64,000 bases of DNA from Leadbetterella sp. (GCA_019638185.1 JAHBUH010000009.1:62001-126000); one strand, 5' to 3'; counted from the stretch's first letter, positions 17,065 to 27,543 are shown. Program-made: numbers and translations. The notes: generated by a model not told the origin, from the letters alone.

Positions 17065-17811
17065 ATGAAAATAAGAACCCTGCTGATCGATGACGAGGAA
17101 CTGGCCCGGGAGCTGGTAAAGAAGTTCCTGGAAGCGGAAACTGACCTGGAGATCATCGGCGAAGCCGCCGACGGCTTTGAAGGCATCAAACTCATCCAAA
17201 GCCTGAAACCTGACCTGGTCTTCCTCGATATCCAGATGCCCAGGCTCACCGGCCTGGAAATGCTGGATCTGCTGCAGGAGCCGCCGCTGATCGTATTCTC
17301 TACCGCCTACGACCAGTATGCCATTGACGCCTTTGAAAAAAATGCGATAGACTACCTCCTGAAGCCCTTTTCCCGTGAGCGCCTGCTGAAAACCCTGGAG
17401 AAAGTGAAGGAAAAATTCCAGGCCCACCAGGACTCCTCCCGCGAGATCAAGGCCCTCAGCGCCTCCTCCGGCCTGAAAGACAAGAACCAGCGGCGGATAG
17501 TGATCAAAAACGGCTCAAAAATAGAAATGATCCCCTACGAGGAGATTTATTACATTGAGTCTTACGGGGATTATGTGCGTATCCACGCGGCCCAGGGGAA
17601 ATTCCTCAAACAAAAAACCATGAAAGAGCTGGAAGATTCACTGGGGGCCGATTTCCTGCGGATCCACCGCTCCTTCCTGGTCAATACCCTCTGCATCCAG
17701 AAGCTGGAGCTCTATGAGAAAAACAGCTACCTCCTTCTATTACAGAACGGCGAAAAACTGGGGGTAAGTAAGAGCGGGTATAAGCTGCTGAAAGATACGC
17801 TGGGGTGGTAA
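17065..17811 (+). CDS. LytTR-family response regulator
   Basis: 248 residues. The receiver domain (1-118) has the acidic pair IDDEE, the phospho-acceptor Asp in LVFLDIQMPRL near residue 54, the conserved Ser/Thr in IVFSTAYDQYA and the Lys in YLLKPF. The LytTR DNA-binding domain (about 146-245) has EEIYYIESYGDYVRIH and FLRIHRSFLVN. It is the partner of the preceding kinase. Its targets are unknown; the gap before the LiaF-like gene shows no clear paired LytTR repeat. Confidence 0.92.
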   Translation: MKIRTLLIDDEELARELVKKFLEAETDLEIIGEAADGFEGIKLIQSLKPDLVFLDIQMPRLTGLEMLDLLQEPPLIVFSTAYDQYAIDAFEKNAIDYLLKPFSRERLLKTLEKVKEKFQAHQDSSREIKALSASSGLKDKNQRRIVIKNGSKIEMIPYEEIYYIESYGDYVRIHAAQGKFLKQKTMKELEDSLGADFLRIHRSFLVNTLCIQKLELYEKNSYLLLLQNGEKLGVSKSGYKLLKDTLGW

Positions 17812-17815
17812 TGCA

Positions 17816-20026
17816 CTACCCCCGCTTCAGCACCCTGCACATCTGGAGCGTATTCTCTGCCAGGCTCTTAATAGCCTTCACCTGGTCCAGGATCATGCGG
17901 CCTTCCTGGAGTTTTACACTGGTTTCATAACTCATCTGCGCCACACCTGACTCCAGTTCCAGCTCACGCAGCTGCGACAGCCCGTAATAGTACTTATCCA
18001 GGCTTTCCAGGGCAGTCAGCGGCTCATCTACCATAGGTTTTGCATCCGGCAGCCCTTCCATAAGGTCAGCGGCCACCTGCAGCTGATCCCGGATATAGCC
18101 CATCACCGCCCTGAAATCATTAGAGATTCCCGTGGTCTGATGGCCCTGAATGTAGGTGGAATAAGCCGCTATGCCTTTCACCAGGGAATGGCTGAGCAGC
18201 ACCACCGCATAGCTGTTACTGAGCTGACTTCGCTTTGATTTGGGATCATCTTTCATGCGCTGGAAAGCCTCGTACAGGTTACCGTTCTTCACAAAAGCCT
18301 CCTTCCGCACCAGCTTAAACTCCGTATCTACCGGCTCTTTGGTTTCATACAGGACATTCACGGCATCCAGGTAGCGCCGGTTAGCATCTATAGCTTTTTC
18401 AATGGCCGTAAAAATGCTTTCCTTCTCCCACACCGGGAAAATAAAATAGATGGTAAACAGCCCGATGGCCGAGCCGATAAACGTATAAAACACCCGGTAC
18501 ACCACCAGGTCAAAAGAGCGCCCCGTAAACGCCACATACAGCATCATAATGGCCAGGGTAATATACGTAGACGCCAGGAGATACCGGGTGGCCACGTAAG
18601 AAAAACCCAGGGTAAGGCTTACGCCGGCTATCCCCAGCAGCAGCGGCTTATAATCCGTCAGGTACAGGATAGCCAGGGTGATCACACCGCCCAGCAGAGT
18701 GCCGCCTATCCGGTTAAACGCCCGTGAGCGGGTCAGCCCGTAGTTAGGCCGGAGCACCACTATACATGTGGCAATGATCCAGGAGGTATTCTCGGCGCTG
18801 ATCACATCCTGGAGCAGGAAACAGATGGCAATGGCCACACACAGCCGTACCGAATGCCGGAAAATGGAAGATTCAAAGTTCAGGTTACTCAGCAGGATCT
18901 TAAAAGAATAATCCTGGGGAGTAATAAAGCGGGCATCGCCCTGAGCTCGTATTTTTTCCGTGAAAAAGAGGTTCTCGTAATGCTTGCTGATCACATTCAG
19001 GCGATTCAGCTGCTTGGTTTTCAGGTCTATGAGACTCCGCAGGATCAGCAGGCGCTCATGCGCCTCCCGTGACCGGCTTCTCAGCAGGGGTTTCAGGTTC
19101 TCTTCCGCTTCCAGCAGTTTGGTCTGCAGCTGAGGTTTAACGGCAAAATTCCGGTTCAGCCGCAGCAGCTCACCGAAACGATCCAGCTCTTCCACTATCA
19201 TCAGGGTAAACTCGCGGTAGGGCTTCACCAGGGGCTCGGTACCGTTAAAATGCTCCCGGGCCTGCTCCAGGTCGTGATGGGCGGCCAGCGCCATTTCATA
19301 CAGGTCAATGATCTCCTTAAAGATCAGGTACAGGCGCCGGGTTTTATTGGAGGAAAGCAGGCGCCCTTCCTTATTCAGCAGAGCCGACCGCAGCACCTCA
19401 TGGAACGTATTCAGCCGGCTTTCAATATGCAGGATATCCGATTCCAGGTCCTGGTTATCCCACACCTGCTGTTCCAGCTTCCGGTAGTACTCGGCCGTCA
19501 GTTCCACGCAATCGGCCAGCATACTCCGGATATGATGCCCCTGGTAGAAAAACTGGCTGATCCCTGACAGGATAATGTAGGTAACTCCCCCCGCCAGTAC
19601 CAGCTCCAGGCTTTCGGCATGCTTCAGGCCCATGGCATGGATCCCGTAGCTGGACACTATGGCAAACAACCCCCCAAACGAGATGCTCCCGCCCCGCAAG
19701 CCGTACACCGCCACCATGGAAGTGATGAAAACAAAAGTCAGCATCACCGAGAAGTGAAACCATTTCGGCGTATCAAACAGGGAGATCTGCACGGCCAGCA
19801 TCAGGAAACTCCAGGCAAAGCCTATCACAATACCGATGATGCGGTGCCGCTGACTTCCTTCAATATTCGGGAAATAAGCCAGCAAAGCCCCGATCGTCAG
19901 GGGAAAAACAGCCTTGTAATTATGTACATAATAGCCCCATAGCAGTGTCCCGCCCAGGATGAGGCATAGTACGGCCGATTTGAAAAAATCAAACGACAGG
20001 ATATGTTTATTGGCTCTGTGCAGCAC
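17816..20026 (-). CDS. FUSC family membrane protein (YccS/YhfK-like)
   Basis: About 736 residues with two blocks of hydrophobic segments (about residues 12-160 and 390-520), each followed by a large helical soluble region. This is the layout of FUSC/aromatic-acid-exporter-like proteins such as YccS and YhfK, whose substrates are mostly unknown. The frame continues to a TTG at 20047, but an exact -7 box covers 20045-20052, so transcription should begin below it. I therefore take the GTG at 20026 (MLHRANKHILSF). It ends 4 nt from the convergent response regulator stop. Confidence 0.82.
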   Translation of the reverse strand: MLHRANKHILSFDFFKSAVLCLILGGTLLWGYYVHNYKAVFPLTIGALLAYFPNIEGSQRHRIIGIVIGFAWSFLMLAVQISLFDTPKWFHFSVMLTFVFITSMVAVYGLRGGSISFGGLFAIVSSYGIHAMGLKHAESLELVLAGGVTYIILSGISQFFYQGHHIRSMLADCVELTAEYYRKLEQQVWDNQDLESDILHIESRLNTFHEVLRSALLNKEGRLLSSNKTRRLYLIFKEIIDLYEMALAAHHDLEQAREHFNGTEPLVKPYREFTLMIVEELDRFGELLRLNRNFAVKPQLQTKLLEAEENLKPLLRSRSREAHERLLILRSLIDLKTKQLNRLNVISKHYENLFFTEKIRAQGDARFITPQDYSFKILLSNLNFESSIFRHSVRLCVAIAICFLLQDVISAENTSWIIATCIVVLRPNYGLTRSRAFNRIGGTLLGGVITLAILYLTDYKPLLLGIAGVSLTLGFSYVATRYLLASTYITLAIMMLYVAFTGRSFDLVVYRVFYTFIGSAIGLFTIYFIFPVWEKESIFTAIEKAIDANRRYLDAVNVLYETKEPVDTEFKLVRKEAFVKNGNLYEAFQRMKDDPKSKRSQLSNSYAVVLLSHSLVKGIAAYSTYIQGHQTTGISNDFRAVMGYIRDQLQVAADLMEGLPDAKPMVDEPLTALESLDKYYYGLSQLRELELESGVAQMSYETSVKLQEGRMILDQVKAIKSLAENTLQMCRVLKRG

Positions 20027-20044
20027 AGCTGTAAAAATTCGCTG

Positions 20045-20052
20045 CAAAAATA
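20045..20052 (-). promoter_or_regulatory. -7 box TATTTTTG before the FUSC gene
   Basis: The complement of 20045-20052 is TATTTTTG (exact TAnnTTTG). Expected start of transcription is near 20038, which puts the TTG codon at 20047 outside the message and favours the GTG at 20026. Confidence 0.5.
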
Positions 20053-20102
20053 TTGTTATTTTACCGGCCGAAAGCTAATCCTGCCTTAAAAATAACTTAA
20101 TT

Positions 20103-22145
20103 CTACCGGCTGAACGCCGCTTTACCCTTTTCCAGGAAGGCCTTGAACTCCTCATGCGACGTATAGGCTACCGGTTCCGTCACCTTTTCCCCTTTCTCAT
20201 CCACAATGATGTAATACGGCTGGGCATTGCTGTTATACTTACTGATCTGGTAATCCAGGTTCTTGGCACCGATGGTCGCCTTCAGTTTATTATCAAACGC
20301 GGAGATGTAATGCCTCTCCTCCGGCAGTTCCTTCTTATCGTCTACATACAGCGACGCAATCACAAAATCTTCCTTCAGGCTTTGCAGCACATCTGGCTTT
20401 GACCATACATTTTCTTCCATCTTGCGGCAGTTGGCGCAGGCATAGCCGGTAAAATCAATCAGCACCGGCTTACCGGTTTCTTTGGAATGCACCAGGGCGT
20501 CATCCATTTCGTTAAAACCCCAGAGCCCGTGCGGCAGGGGCCGCATCACCTCCGGCTTGGGCGCCGCTGAAGCCACCGACTGCGTAGGCAGGGGAGGCAG
20601 GATTCCTGACAGCGCACTTAGGGGCTTATTAGTCACCCCGGGAACCATATAGGCCGCCATGCCAAAGAAAAGGACTGCAAACCCGATCCGCGCCGCACTG
20701 TAACGGGTAACCTTCTCATCCTTCGGCATACGCATAAAGCCCAGAATATACAGGCCGGTAATCACCGCCACCACAATCCAGATCACCAGGAAAACATTCC
20801 GGTGGATCAGGTTCCAGTGATAGGCCAGGTCTATATTACTAAGAAACTTCAGGGCCAGGGCAAACTCCAGGAAACCGAATACGGCCTTCAGTTCATTCAG
20901 CCAGCCGCCGGACTTAGGCAGACTCTTCAGGTACTGGGGAAACATGGCCAGGCCGCCAAACACCAGCGCAAACGGCAGGCCGAAGGCCAGCATACCATAC
21001 ACCGGTTTCAGCACCTCTCCGCCCGCAGCACCGATCAGCAGGGAGCCCACAAACGGCACCGTACAGCTGAACGACACCACCACCAGGGTCAGCGCCATAA
21101 AGAAAATCCCGATCAGGCCGCCTTTATCACCCAGCCGGTCTATCTTATTTACCGCCCCGTGCGGCAGCACGATCTCAAACGCCCCCAGCAGGGCAAACCC
21201 GAAGACTATAAAAAGAACAAAGAAAATAAGGTTAGGCAGCCAGTGCGTGCTCAATGCGTTCAGGAAAGAAGCCCCTAACGCCATGGTGATAAGCCCCATA
21301 ACGGCAAAAATCAGCATGATGCTGATTCCGTAAAAAATGGCTTTGAACTTACCGTCCTTCTGTTTGGTAAAATAACTTACCGTCATGGGCATGATAGGGT
21401 AAATACAGGGCATAAATATGGAGGCAAAACCCGCTCCGAAAGCCACCAGGAGAAATTTCCACATGCCCCCGTCCTTTTGTAACGGAAGAGACGTTCCGGC
21501 GGCCTGTGTTTCCGCAGCGGTATCGGTAACACCCGGAGCCGGAGAAGCCACGGTATCCTGCCCGCCCGGTTCCACTCCCGGTGTGCCCGCGGTGTCACCA
21601 CCAGCTGCCGGATGATCAGCGGAGGCCGGCTCATCACCCCCCGGTTTACCGTCCTGGCTGGCCTTCAGGGAAATATCAAAGTCGTCATTGCCGGGCACAC
21701 ACACACCGTCATCCTGGCAGGTCTGGTAATTCAGGCTTACTTTACCGCCGGGATTAGGGCCGGTAACCCGGGCTTTCTGGGTATACCTGGCTTCATTATA
21801 ATACACCAGCACATCAGCCTCCCATACTTCCTCATAAAACTTCTTGGCCGGCTTGGCGGGCTTGGGCTTCCCGGTCAGCTGCAGGTCTTTCAGGCCTTTG
21901 TAACTAAATTCCAGCACCATAGGGCCCGCATCCGGGTCTGATTCCGCTGCATAAACCTTCCAGCCCGGATCTATCTTCGCCGAAAAAATGATCTCTACTT
22001 CCTCTCCCACCTTAGCCGTAGAAGGTTTTACCGTAACGGTCCAGGTGGTGGGTTTCGCCAAACCGCCGGGGCCCGACTGTCCGAAAGTAACTAAAGAGGC
22101 GAAAAAAAGGAAAATGAAAAGTCTCATTGCTTTTATGGAGTACAT
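20103..22145 (-). CDS. dsbD: Thiol:disulfide interchange protein DsbD
   Basis: Passes reducing power from cytoplasmic thioredoxin across the inner membrane. 680 residues in the standard three parts: signal peptide (from the second Met, residue 7: MRLFIFLFFASLVTFGQ), periplasmic alpha domain with the redox pair in YQTCQDDGVC near 140, a Pro/Gly/Ala/Asp linker (about 165-215), a CcdA-like membrane core with cysteines in FMPCIYP and SFSCTVPFVG, and a C-terminal thioredoxin domain with the CANC site near 564. All six redox cysteines are present. The next gene downstream on the opposite side, FUSC, appears unrelated. Confidence 0.94.
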   Translation of the reverse strand: MYSIKAMRLFIFLFFASLVTFGQSGPGGLAKPTTWTVTVKPSTAKVGEEVEIIFSAKIDPGWKVYAAESDPDAGPMVLEFSYKGLKDLQLTGKPKPAKPAKKFYEEVWEADVLVYYNEARYTQKARVTGPNPGGKVSLNYQTCQDDGVCVPGNDDFDISLKASQDGKPGGDEPASADHPAAGGDTAGTPGVEPGGQDTVASPAPGVTDTAAETQAAGTSLPLQKDGGMWKFLLVAFGAGFASIFMPCIYPIMPMTVSYFTKQKDGKFKAIFYGISIMLIFAVMGLITMALGASFLNALSTHWLPNLIFFVLFIVFGFALLGAFEIVLPHGAVNKIDRLGDKGGLIGIFFMALTLVVVSFSCTVPFVGSLLIGAAGGEVLKPVYGMLAFGLPFALVFGGLAMFPQYLKSLPKSGGWLNELKAVFGFLEFALALKFLSNIDLAYHWNLIHRNVFLVIWIVVAVITGLYILGFMRMPKDEKVTRYSAARIGFAVLFFGMAAYMVPGVTNKPLSALSGILPPLPTQSVASAAPKPEVMRPLPHGLWGFNEMDDALVHSKETGKPVLIDFTGYACANCRKMEENVWSKPDVLQSLKEDFVIASLYVDDKKELPEERHYISAFDNKLKATIGAKNLDYQISKYNSNAQPYYIIVDEKGEKVTEPVAYTSHEEFKAFLEKGKAAFSR

Positions 22146-22181
22146 GATTTATATAACAGTGCTTCAGAAAAAAAGATTCGC

Positions 22182-23210
22182 TTAAAACTTAGGGCAGGCC
22201 AGGGCCTTTCGCCGCACTTTATGACGGGGCGTGCGCTCCATCTCCACCTGCGGCAGCTGGTAGGCAATAGACACCTCGTGTGAGCCTCCTGACCGCGCGC
22301 CCAGGCCCGAAATGGTCAGGTCATAACTATAGCCAAAAGAGAAGTTCTCATACCTTATACCGATGATCCCGGAAATGGCATCCTGGTTCGGAAAATTATT
22401 AAACACCTTGGTCAGCGGGATGCCTCTGTACTGCAGTCCCAGCGTAAACGGCGAATACGTCACATACCCGCCCACATCCAGCTGCGAGTACTTCCCCTGC
22501 TTCTTATACAAAAACGTGGGAGTAAGCGTAAATTCCCGCTCGGAGTAGCTGTCGGTAATGAGGTAGCTGAGGTCCACATTGTATCCGCCATGCACGATCA
22601 GCTGCCGGGGCAGGGCCGGAACCTCCCCTGCCGGCTCTTTAAAAAAGCTGAGCTTGGGCTCGGTAAGATGGTTCATGGAGATTCCCAGGTAATACTGCGG
22701 GTTAAAATACAGTACTCCGGCACCCACATCCAGGGTGTTAACCGACTGCCTGCGGGTGTGAGCAATGGGGTCACTTGTAGGCCTTGTCTGCCCGTTATCC
22801 AGCAGCTGATCACCGAAGATCAGGCCGCCGGGCTCCAGTCCACGGAAAGAATAGCCCCCGTTCAGGCCGAACCTCAGCCCGTTATTCCTGTTGATCTTTA
22901 ACTCATACGAATACAGGAGCCGAAACTCCGTATTGGTGAGGTTATATCCCTGCTTATCGCTCAGGAACATCAGGCCTATCCCGCTGTTAGCCCGGTCTAT
23001 ATAATGATCCAGGCTGAACGCTGTAGTAATAAAATTGGCATTCAGTGAAGGCCACTGGCTCCGGTAATTCATCATCACACGCGGCGCATAACCCGAACCC
23101 GTAAATGCAGGATTATGGTACATGGGAGCAGCATAAAACTGGGTAAACTGGGGATCCTGTCCCATTACCGACTGCACCACCAGCATTCCAAAAAATATAA
23201 ATCTCTTCAT
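22182..23210 (-). CDS. PorP/SprF family type IX secretion outer-membrane protein
   Basis: 342 residues with signal peptide (MKRFIFFGMLVVQSVMGQ) followed directly by DPQFTQFYAAPMYHNPAFTG, the family's typical N-terminus. The rest is a predicted outer-membrane beta barrel (alternating strands such as LYSYELKI, ISGIIGIRYENFSFGYSYD). PorP/SprF proteins tether or help export proteins with type B sorting domains. It diverges from exactly such a protein across a 264-bp gap. The C-terminal tail is short and basic and ends in ACPKF. Confidence 0.9.
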   Translation of the reverse strand: MKRFIFFGMLVVQSVMGQDPQFTQFYAAPMYHNPAFTGSGYAPRVMMNYRSQWPSLNANFITTAFSLDHYIDRANSGIGLMFLSDKQGYNLTNTEFRLLYSYELKINRNNGLRFGLNGGYSFRGLEPGGLIFGDQLLDNGQTRPTSDPIAHTRRQSVNTLDVGAGVLYFNPQYYLGISMNHLTEPKLSFFKEPAGEVPALPRQLIVHGGYNVDLSYLITDSYSEREFTLTPTFLYKKQGKYSQLDVGGYVTYSPFTLGLQYRGIPLTKVFNNFPNQDAISGIIGIRYENFSFGYSYDLTISGLGARSGGSHEVSIAYQLPQVEMERTPRHKVRRKALACPKF

Positions 23211-23474
23211 TAACCTTCCCGCAAAAACCTGTATATAGGACTTCTGTTTAACACAAAACGTTGCAACCCCTCATATTGGTATGACCGGGTACAGGATATA
23301 AAATTAGCAGGAGATACGGATATCTCCGCCATTTTATTTCCTCTTTATTTTAGATCCGTCTCCCGGCAAAGTTAATTCATCCCGTTAAAAAATCCGGAAA
23401 TCGTAACTTTCTAAGCATTTCCCTGTGTACATTTATACCATTTTCTGCGTTTAGATAAGTGTGAAGTGCCGGCT
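23211..23474. promoter_or_regulatory. Divergent control region, PorP/SprF and its secreted partner
   Basis: A 264-bp AT-rich gap. A 7-bp hairpin GGAGATA/TATCTCC lies at 23310-23327, followed by a T-rich stretch (23331-23351) that would act as a weak terminator on the plus strand. No exact TAnnTTTG is visible on either strand. Shared control of the two genes is a guess from layout. Confidence 0.3.
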
Positions 23475-26144
23475 ATGGGAAAACGTTTGATGATATTGGT
23501 GTGTTTGTTACTCTTCGGGATTTCCGTATCCGAAGCCCAGCTCTACGTAGGCAAAGCCTGCCTGGTAAACCCCAATGACCCCCTGCCTTCCACCGGTACC
23601 GGAACAAGCACCGGCGGCACGGCGGCCCCCTCTTCCTGTAATGAGAGAACCTATTTTTTTGAAGCCACTAACGCCCGGGTAGATAACTACAGATGGGATT
23701 TTGGGGATGGCACCGTCAGCGCCTTCCAACCCCGGAATCCTACCCACGCCTATACCACTCCCGGGACGTATACCGTAACGGTCACCGGAATATCCGGAAC
23801 CGTGGGAACCACCATAGTAGCCGGGCCCTACTCTAAGCAGGTGAAAGTAGGCTACTATCCTAACCAGCCTCTCTTTGACAAGAAAATCGAAAAAGACACC
23901 ACGATATGCAAGGGGAAGACCATTACGCTGGACCCATACAAGGGGAGAACGGCGCCCCCTAATGTGAGCTACAAATGGTTTCCCGGAGGAGAAATCTCTC
24001 AGGAAATCCAGGTCAGTGAAGCGGGCTGTTACTCCGTAGAAGTAATTGATAATGACACCAAATGCTCGCGTTCAGCTAAAATCAATGTAAAGCTCTGCTT
24101 TGAAGAATCCAGCTCAGGCGGAGGATCTGAAAGGTGGTATTTCGGAAACGGTTCCGGCCTGGAATTTACCCTCACCGGCGACGAGATCGTCCAGGACTCC
24201 CTGGCCGATGACGGCAGCCTGGATCCCCAGCCTGAAATTGAAAACCCTTCATTTGATCCCGGTAACCTCGCCGTAAATGAGATGCGGGCCGATGAAGCCG
24301 CCGCCATGGTGTTTGACAAGAACAATAACCTGGTTTTTTATACCGACGGCAAAAAGCTTTACTCCGGTGAAGGGGATGCCGAAATCCCGCTGGTGGGCGG
24401 CGGTACCTTTAACATCAGTAAAAATGTGGGCGCGCAGGGAGTGGCCCTGGTGCCCAAACCCGTCTGCAGCGCCTGTGACTTTGTTAACTATTACCTTTTT
24501 ACCGTAGATGAAACCACCGGCCTGCTCAGCTACTCGGTGATCGATATGCGGGAAAATAACCGGCTGGGGGCCGTAGTGGAAACCGATGTACCGGTGGCCG
24601 TCAGCATGAGCGGGAAGATCATTGCCGAGCGCAGCGGAGACGATCTCTCCTATTTCATCACCGCCTATAATAGTACCACGGGCAGCTTTGAGTCGGTCAC
24701 GGTAGACTCCATGGGCATCGTAAGCACTTCGCAAGCCATGCCCATCCTTCAGCCGGGAACCACCTCAGAAGGCTACGTAGCCATTTCAGCAGACGGTAAC
24801 CAGCTGGCACACGGCTTAGTGATTAACGGCCGTAACCAGGTACAGATCGTCACCCGGGATCCGGAGACCAACCAGCTCTCCGCTCCCCGCTTAATTGACC
24901 TCCAGGCCCAGGCCCCTCCCACTGTTTACGGCCTGGCCTTCAGCCCTAACGGAAATTATTTATACGTGACCCTCAAAGGGAACGGCAGTACCATAGAATC
25001 TAAACTTTTGCAGGTGGATATCGCTACAGGCGGAATAGTGGAGATCGGTTCCTCCATGCAGGAGTTCGGCGCGCTGGGCCTCGGCCCCAAATACGGCGCG
25101 GGCGCCAGGCAGATATACCTGACCATCAATAACAACAGCTCCATTCATTACCTCCAAAGCCCCGATGAGGCCGGAAGAAATGCCGTAGGCTTTACCCTGA
25201 ACTCCAGTAACCCGGGTACCTCAGTGGCCGGAACACCTAAGCTGGGCTTCCCCAATGTGGTAGCGGCCAAGCCCGAACAGGAAGGCCAGAGCCTGGGAGC
25301 CAACTACCAGGGCAACTGCCTCAATGCCCCCACCACCCTTACCGCCCAGCAAATCTGTGACCCCATGAAAAATGAATTTGAATGGGAGGTGGAAGGAAAA
25401 AAATACACCGGGGAAACCGCCGTACACTATTTTTCCAAAACCGGCTGGCACACGGTCAAGCTGACCATAAAAGTGTACCGCCAAACCCAGCTGGGAAGCG
25501 GCCTCGGGAATGCCACCGGCGGAGTTACCGGTAACCTGGGCAATGACCATTGTACTACAGAAACCTTTGAAGGAAAGATCTATATCAAGCCCTCACCCAT
25601 AGTAAAAGTGGCTGACCCGCTGTACGTATGCACCGAGCCTCCCTATAACGGGAAAACGGTTATCCCCGAAGTAAGCGGCGGAAACAGCTTCACCTATTTC
25701 TGGAGAGACGGTGGCGGAAACCCGCTGGGCCCGCCGCATCACGATCCTACGGAAGCGGCCCAGACCTTTTATACTGACCAGTCGTTTACCGTGGAAGTGA
25801 CTAACGACTACAACTGCATGACGCCCAAAACCTTTAGGCTGGAAAAGGGCTGCGAGCCTATCGTCTACGCTCCTAACACTTTCACTCCTAACGGCGACGG
25901 GGTTAACGAGACCTTCAAACTCCTCTATCATTTCATTGACCGCCCCAAACTGGAGATTTATAACCGCTGGGGCGAACAGGTCTTCCAAACCGATAACCTG
26001 GACCACGAATGGGACGGTCGCTTCAAACAGCAGCTTTTCGCTAACCAGCTCTACGCTTACCTGCTGCGGTATTACGCCCGCGACTTCCCCCAGCTCGGCG
26101 AGCAGCGGAAAACGGGCTCGGTGCTGATTCTGACGGGGAAGTAA
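23475..26144 (+). CDS. Large secreted PKD/beta-propeller protein with T9SS type B sorting domain
   Basis: 889 residues from the ATG at 23475 (a GTG three codons earlier is less likely). Signal peptide MGKRLMILVCLLLFGISVSEAQ; a PKD domain about 45-105 (NYRWDFGDGTVS, PTHAYTTPGTYTVTV); an SPRCEA-like adhesin segment with DTTICKGKTITLDP; a propeller-like middle (VAISADGNQLAHG, LAFSPNGNYLYVTL); a second PKD-like region near 635; and the C-terminal CHU_C/gliding-motility-associated domain NTFTPNGDGVNETF ... IYNRWGEQVFQ. That last domain directs secretion through the type IX system. It is divergent from PorP/SprF, its probable outer-membrane partner. Ligand unknown. Confidence 0.9.
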   Translation: MGKRLMILVCLLLFGISVSEAQLYVGKACLVNPNDPLPSTGTGTSTGGTAAPSSCNERTYFFEATNARVDNYRWDFGDGTVSAFQPRNPTHAYTTPGTYTVTVTGISGTVGTTIVAGPYSKQVKVGYYPNQPLFDKKIEKDTTICKGKTITLDPYKGRTAPPNVSYKWFPGGEISQEIQVSEAGCYSVEVIDNDTKCSRSAKINVKLCFEESSSGGGSERWYFGNGSGLEFTLTGDEIVQDSLADDGSLDPQPEIENPSFDPGNLAVNEMRADEAAAMVFDKNNNLVFYTDGKKLYSGEGDAEIPLVGGGTFNISKNVGAQGVALVPKPVCSACDFVNYYLFTVDETTGLLSYSVIDMRENNRLGAVVETDVPVAVSMSGKIIAERSGDDLSYFITAYNSTTGSFESVTVDSMGIVSTSQAMPILQPGTTSEGYVAISADGNQLAHGLVINGRNQVQIVTRDPETNQLSAPRLIDLQAQAPPTVYGLAFSPNGNYLYVTLKGNGSTIESKLLQVDIATGGIVEIGSSMQEFGALGLGPKYGAGARQIYLTINNNSSIHYLQSPDEAGRNAVGFTLNSSNPGTSVAGTPKLGFPNVVAAKPEQEGQSLGANYQGNCLNAPTTLTAQQICDPMKNEFEWEVEGKKYTGETAVHYFSKTGWHTVKLTIKVYRQTQLGSGLGNATGGVTGNLGNDHCTTETFEGKIYIKPSPIVKVADPLYVCTEPPYNGKTVIPEVSGGNSFTYFWRDGGGNPLGPPHHDPTEAAQTFYTDQSFTVEVTNDYNCMTPKTFRLEKGCEPIVYAPNTFTPNGDGVNETFKLLYHFIDRPKLEIYNRWGEQVFQTDNLDHEWDGRFKQQLFANQLYAYLLRYYARDFPQLGEQRKTGSVLILTGK

Positions 26145-26248
26145 TTTTTTTCCGGATAATCCGTGGTATCCATTCGTGAGAAAAACCCTGGACGCCGGCT
26201 TTGCTTTTCTTTTTAAAAACAGTATCTTGTCAAAAATCTGTTCTTACT

Positions 26249-27508
26249 ATGGCAAATACCACCTTTCCCACCCGGAATTCCACCTCATCCTACATTGAGC
26301 TGGAAGAAAAATACGGCGCTCATAATTACCATCCGCTCCCTGTGGTGCTGGAGAGAGGGGAAGGGGTTTTCCTGTGGGATGTGGAAGGAAAACGGTATTA
26401 CGACTTCCTCTCCGCTTACTCGGCGGTGAACCAGGGGCATTGCCATCCACGCATTATCCGGGCTCTGACAGACCAGGCGCAGAAACTTACACTCACCTCC
26501 CGGGCCTTTCACAGTGCGCCGCTGGGCGAGTTTGAAAAATACATTACGGAGCTCTTCGGGTACCAGAAGGTGCTGATGATGAATACCGGGGTGGAGGCCG
26601 TGGAAACCGCCTTGAAACTTTGCCGCAAATGGGGCTATGAGAAAAAGGGTATCCCGGAAGGGAAAGCCCGTGTGCTTTTTGCCCGGGAAAACTTTCACGG
26701 CCGGACCACCGGCATTATTTCGGCCTCCACCGATCCCGGCAGTACCACCGGCTTCGGGCCCTTCCTGCCAGGAGTGGAGACCATAGAATATGATAACGTG
26801 GAGGCGCTGGAAAATGCGCTCATCTCCGATCCCTTCATTGCGGGCTTTATCGTGGAGCCCATCCAGGGCGAGGCCGGCGTAAAAGTGCCCCGCGAGGGCT
26901 ACCTCTCCAAAGTGGCCCGCCTGTGCAAGGCCGCCCGGGTACTGTTTATTGCCGATGAGATCCAGACGGGCATTGCCCGCACGGGTAAAATGCTCTGTGT
27001 AGACCACGAAGAGCTGCGGCCGGACATCCTCATCCTCGGAAAAGCCCTTTCAGGCGGCGTGCTGCCCGTATCTGCCGTCCTGGCCGATGACGAGGTCATG
27101 CTGACCATCCGGCCGGGAGAGCACGGCTCCACTTACGGCGGAAATCCGCTGGCCTGTAAGGTAGCGCAGGAGGCCCTCCAGGTGGTGCTGGATGAAAACC
27201 TGGCGGAAAAAGCCGGGATTCTGGGGGAACTATTCCGTACTAAACTCAATGAGTACATTAACGAAAGCCGGATCGTGCGGCTGGTACGCGGAAAAGGCCT
27301 GCTCAATGCCATTGAGATCCATAGCGATGAAGAATCGCAGCTGGGCTGGGAGATCTGCGTGGCCCTCATGAAAAACGGGCTGCTGGCTAAGCCTACCCAC
27401 GGTAACAAGATTCGCTTTGCGCCTCCTTTGGTCATTTCAGAAGCACAGTTACTGGAGTGTATTGGCATTATTACCGATACTTTAAAGCAGTTTGAACCTA
27501 ATGACTAA
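26249..27508 (+). CDS. rocD: Ornithine--oxo-acid aminotransferase
   Basis: PLP-dependent transfer of the delta-amino group of ornithine to 2-oxoglutarate, giving glutamate semialdehyde. The ATG at 26249 gives 419 residues starting [20 protein letters not shown]; the frame upstream is open but non-conserved. Marks: [19 protein letters not shown] near residue 22, the PLP loop [11 protein letters not shown] near 110, [13 protein letters not shown], the Asp in [14 protein letters not shown] near 233, and the Schiff-base Lys in [16 protein letters not shown] near 262. TATCTTGT at about 26223 is a weak -7 match. Confidence 0.93.
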   Translation: MANTTFPTRNSTSSYIELEEKYGAHNYHPLPVVLERGEGVFLWDVEGKRYYDFLSAYSAVNQGHCHPRIIRALTDQAQKLTLTSRAFHSAPLGEFEKYITELFGYQKVLMMNTGVEAVETALKLCRKWGYEKKGIPEGKARVLFARENFHGRTTGIISASTDPGSTTGFGPFLPGVETIEYDNVEALENALISDPFIAGFIVEPIQGEAGVKVPREGYLSKVARLCKAARVLFIADEIQTGIARTGKMLCVDHEELRPDILILGKALSGGVLPVSAVLADDEVMLTIRPGEHGSTYGGNPLACKVAQEALQVVLDENLAEKAGILGELFRTKLNEYINESRIVRLVRGKGLLNAIEIHSDEESQLGWEICVALMKNGLLAKPTHGNKIRFAPPLVISEAQLLECIGIITDTLKQFEPND

Positions 27509-27543
27509 CCTTTTTTGTTGAAACATAAAAGCATTCTCATCCT

